Shown here piece by piece: positions 11,607 through 12,161 of a stretch of DNA of 12,161 bases. Location: positions 1 through 12,161 of the forward strand of contig JAJZYC010000029.1 of NCBI GenBank assembly GCA_021806125.1, read 5' to 3'. The notes beneath the pieces were generated by a model. The model did no database searches. It was not told the DNA's origin and was given only the letters and a program-made list of their open reading frames with translations. The DNA is from a bacterium. Its GTDB lineage: Bacteria > SZUA-79 > Acidulodesulfobacterales > Acidulodesulfobacteraceae. The translations under genes and the position numbers were made by a program. The number at the start of each line of letters is the position of its first letter. Positions within the stretch are counted from its first letter, which is position 1.

Positions 11607-12161
11607 TTATCCTGCGGTCATCGAATGTTTATAAATAACTATTTCACTTGGAACGGACTTTACAGATCTATGTTTCCTTATATAATCGGCTATAACATCG
11701 TAAGCTTTTTCTTTAACTAATCCCTGATCGGGTAAATCGGAAAGGGTTTGCATCATTACCCCGGTAGAAATTAACTGGTATTCTTTGTTAAAATCTATTT
11801 TTTTATCCATAATAAGCCATTCTTTAAGTCTTTTATACATACTTTGATTTATTTGTATGTGTAATTTAGAATTTGAAACCCTTGTGCAATCGCCGCCCAT
11901 TTGTAAATAAGGGTCTTTAGCAAATACATCGCTGAGCCTTTCAGAGTAAACCTGAAACAATACGCTTCCTTTAAGATTAAATTTGTAAACCTCAGGGTAT
12001 GTCGTGCCGTATGCACCGTAAACATGCTCCATAGTAATCTTTTCGCCCGGCAGAATAGTCTCGCCCCAGCGCCAGCCCGGAGTGAAGACTAAGGGGGTGT
12101 CGTATTTTTCCATAAAAGCCTGCTCTACTACATTATCTACGGTGCTGGTGAACGTAGCCCT
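11607..12161 (-). CDS. soxB: SoxB-like thiosulfohydrolase, C-terminal part (N-terminus beyond window)
   Basis: The frame is open from the right edge (base 12161) to the stop at 11607, giving 184 residues. An internal ATG at 12113 is not the start, because coding continues upstream of it (RATFTSTVDNVVEQAF). The segment matches the C-terminal half of SoxB as I remember it: a 'PGWRWGETILPGEKITMEHVY' stretch, GTTYPEVYK, then DPYLQMGGD followed by RV. It ends with the 'YDVIADYIRKH' helix. SoxB is a periplasmic 5'-nucleotidase-like dimanganese enzyme that hydrolyses the sulfonate from thiosulfate bound to SoxYZ. The metal-binding N-terminal domain is outside the window and cannot be checked. Where many SoxB proteins have GGDMVRV, this one has GGDCTRV. 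It ends 43 bases before candidate promoter P1, with no strong terminator seen. Confidence 0.8.
   Translation of the reverse strand, partial: RATFTSTVDNVVEQAFMEKYDTPLVFTPGWRWGETILPGEKITMEHVYGAYGTTYPEVYKFNLKGSVLFQVYSERLSDVFAKDPYLQMGGDCTRVSNSKLHIQINQSMYKRLKEWLIMDKKIDFNKEYQLISTGVMMQTLSDLPDQGLVKEKAYDVIADYIRKHRSVKSVPSEIVIYKHSMTAG

Overview
The window is AT-rich, and every gene I can support lies on the minus strand. Sec signal peptides, lipoprotein signals, an outer-membrane beta-barrel ending in Phe and a SoxB C-terminus point to a Gram-negative bacterium that metabolises reduced sulfur compounds. An uncultured delta-proteobacterium-like lineage (for example the Acidulodesulfobacterales type) would fit, but that placement is a guess from memory and composition.

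Layout, in the direction of transcription (right to left). (1) 12161-11607: the C-terminal part of a SoxB-like thiosulfohydrolase, cut by the window edge. (2) 11564-7688: a transcription unit with two candidate promoters and one TetR-type operator. It encodes a porin-like beta-barrel, a small secreted protein with 25 consecutive glycines followed by a cysteine, a roughly 330-base poorly coding gap with a hairpin, and a two-domain rhodanese lipoprotein. It ends at a strong hairpin terminator. (3) 7665-6661: a secreted bilobal pepsin-like aspartic peptidase with its own terminator. (4) 6625-575: an apparent 11-gene operon that starts with an autoregulated TetR gene. Next come a secreted rhodanese, a seven-repeat secreted beta-propeller, TusA, a YeeE/YedE sulfur-compound transporter, a small two-helix membrane protein and three small DsrE/F/H-like proteins, one of only 57 residues. 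A second secreted rhodanese and a small secreted protein ending in Gly-Cys-Leu follow, then an 18-bp hairpin. (5) 513-1: a CpxP/Spy-like LTxxQ periplasmic protein running off the left edge.

The two main units are linked by a near-identical 20-base operator. One copy lies just downstream of the consensus promoter of tetR and the other just downstream of a candidate promoter of the porin gene. My reading (inference) is a co-regulated sulfane-sulfur handling system. SoxB, the porin and the exported rhodaneses would process thiosulfate-type sulfur outside the cytoplasmic membrane. YeeE would bring a sulfur compound across, and TusA plus the DsrE-like trio would relay persulfide sulfur inside. The small secreted cysteine proteins and the propeller are unexplained members. 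No tRNA, rRNA, CRISPR array or insertion sequence was seen.
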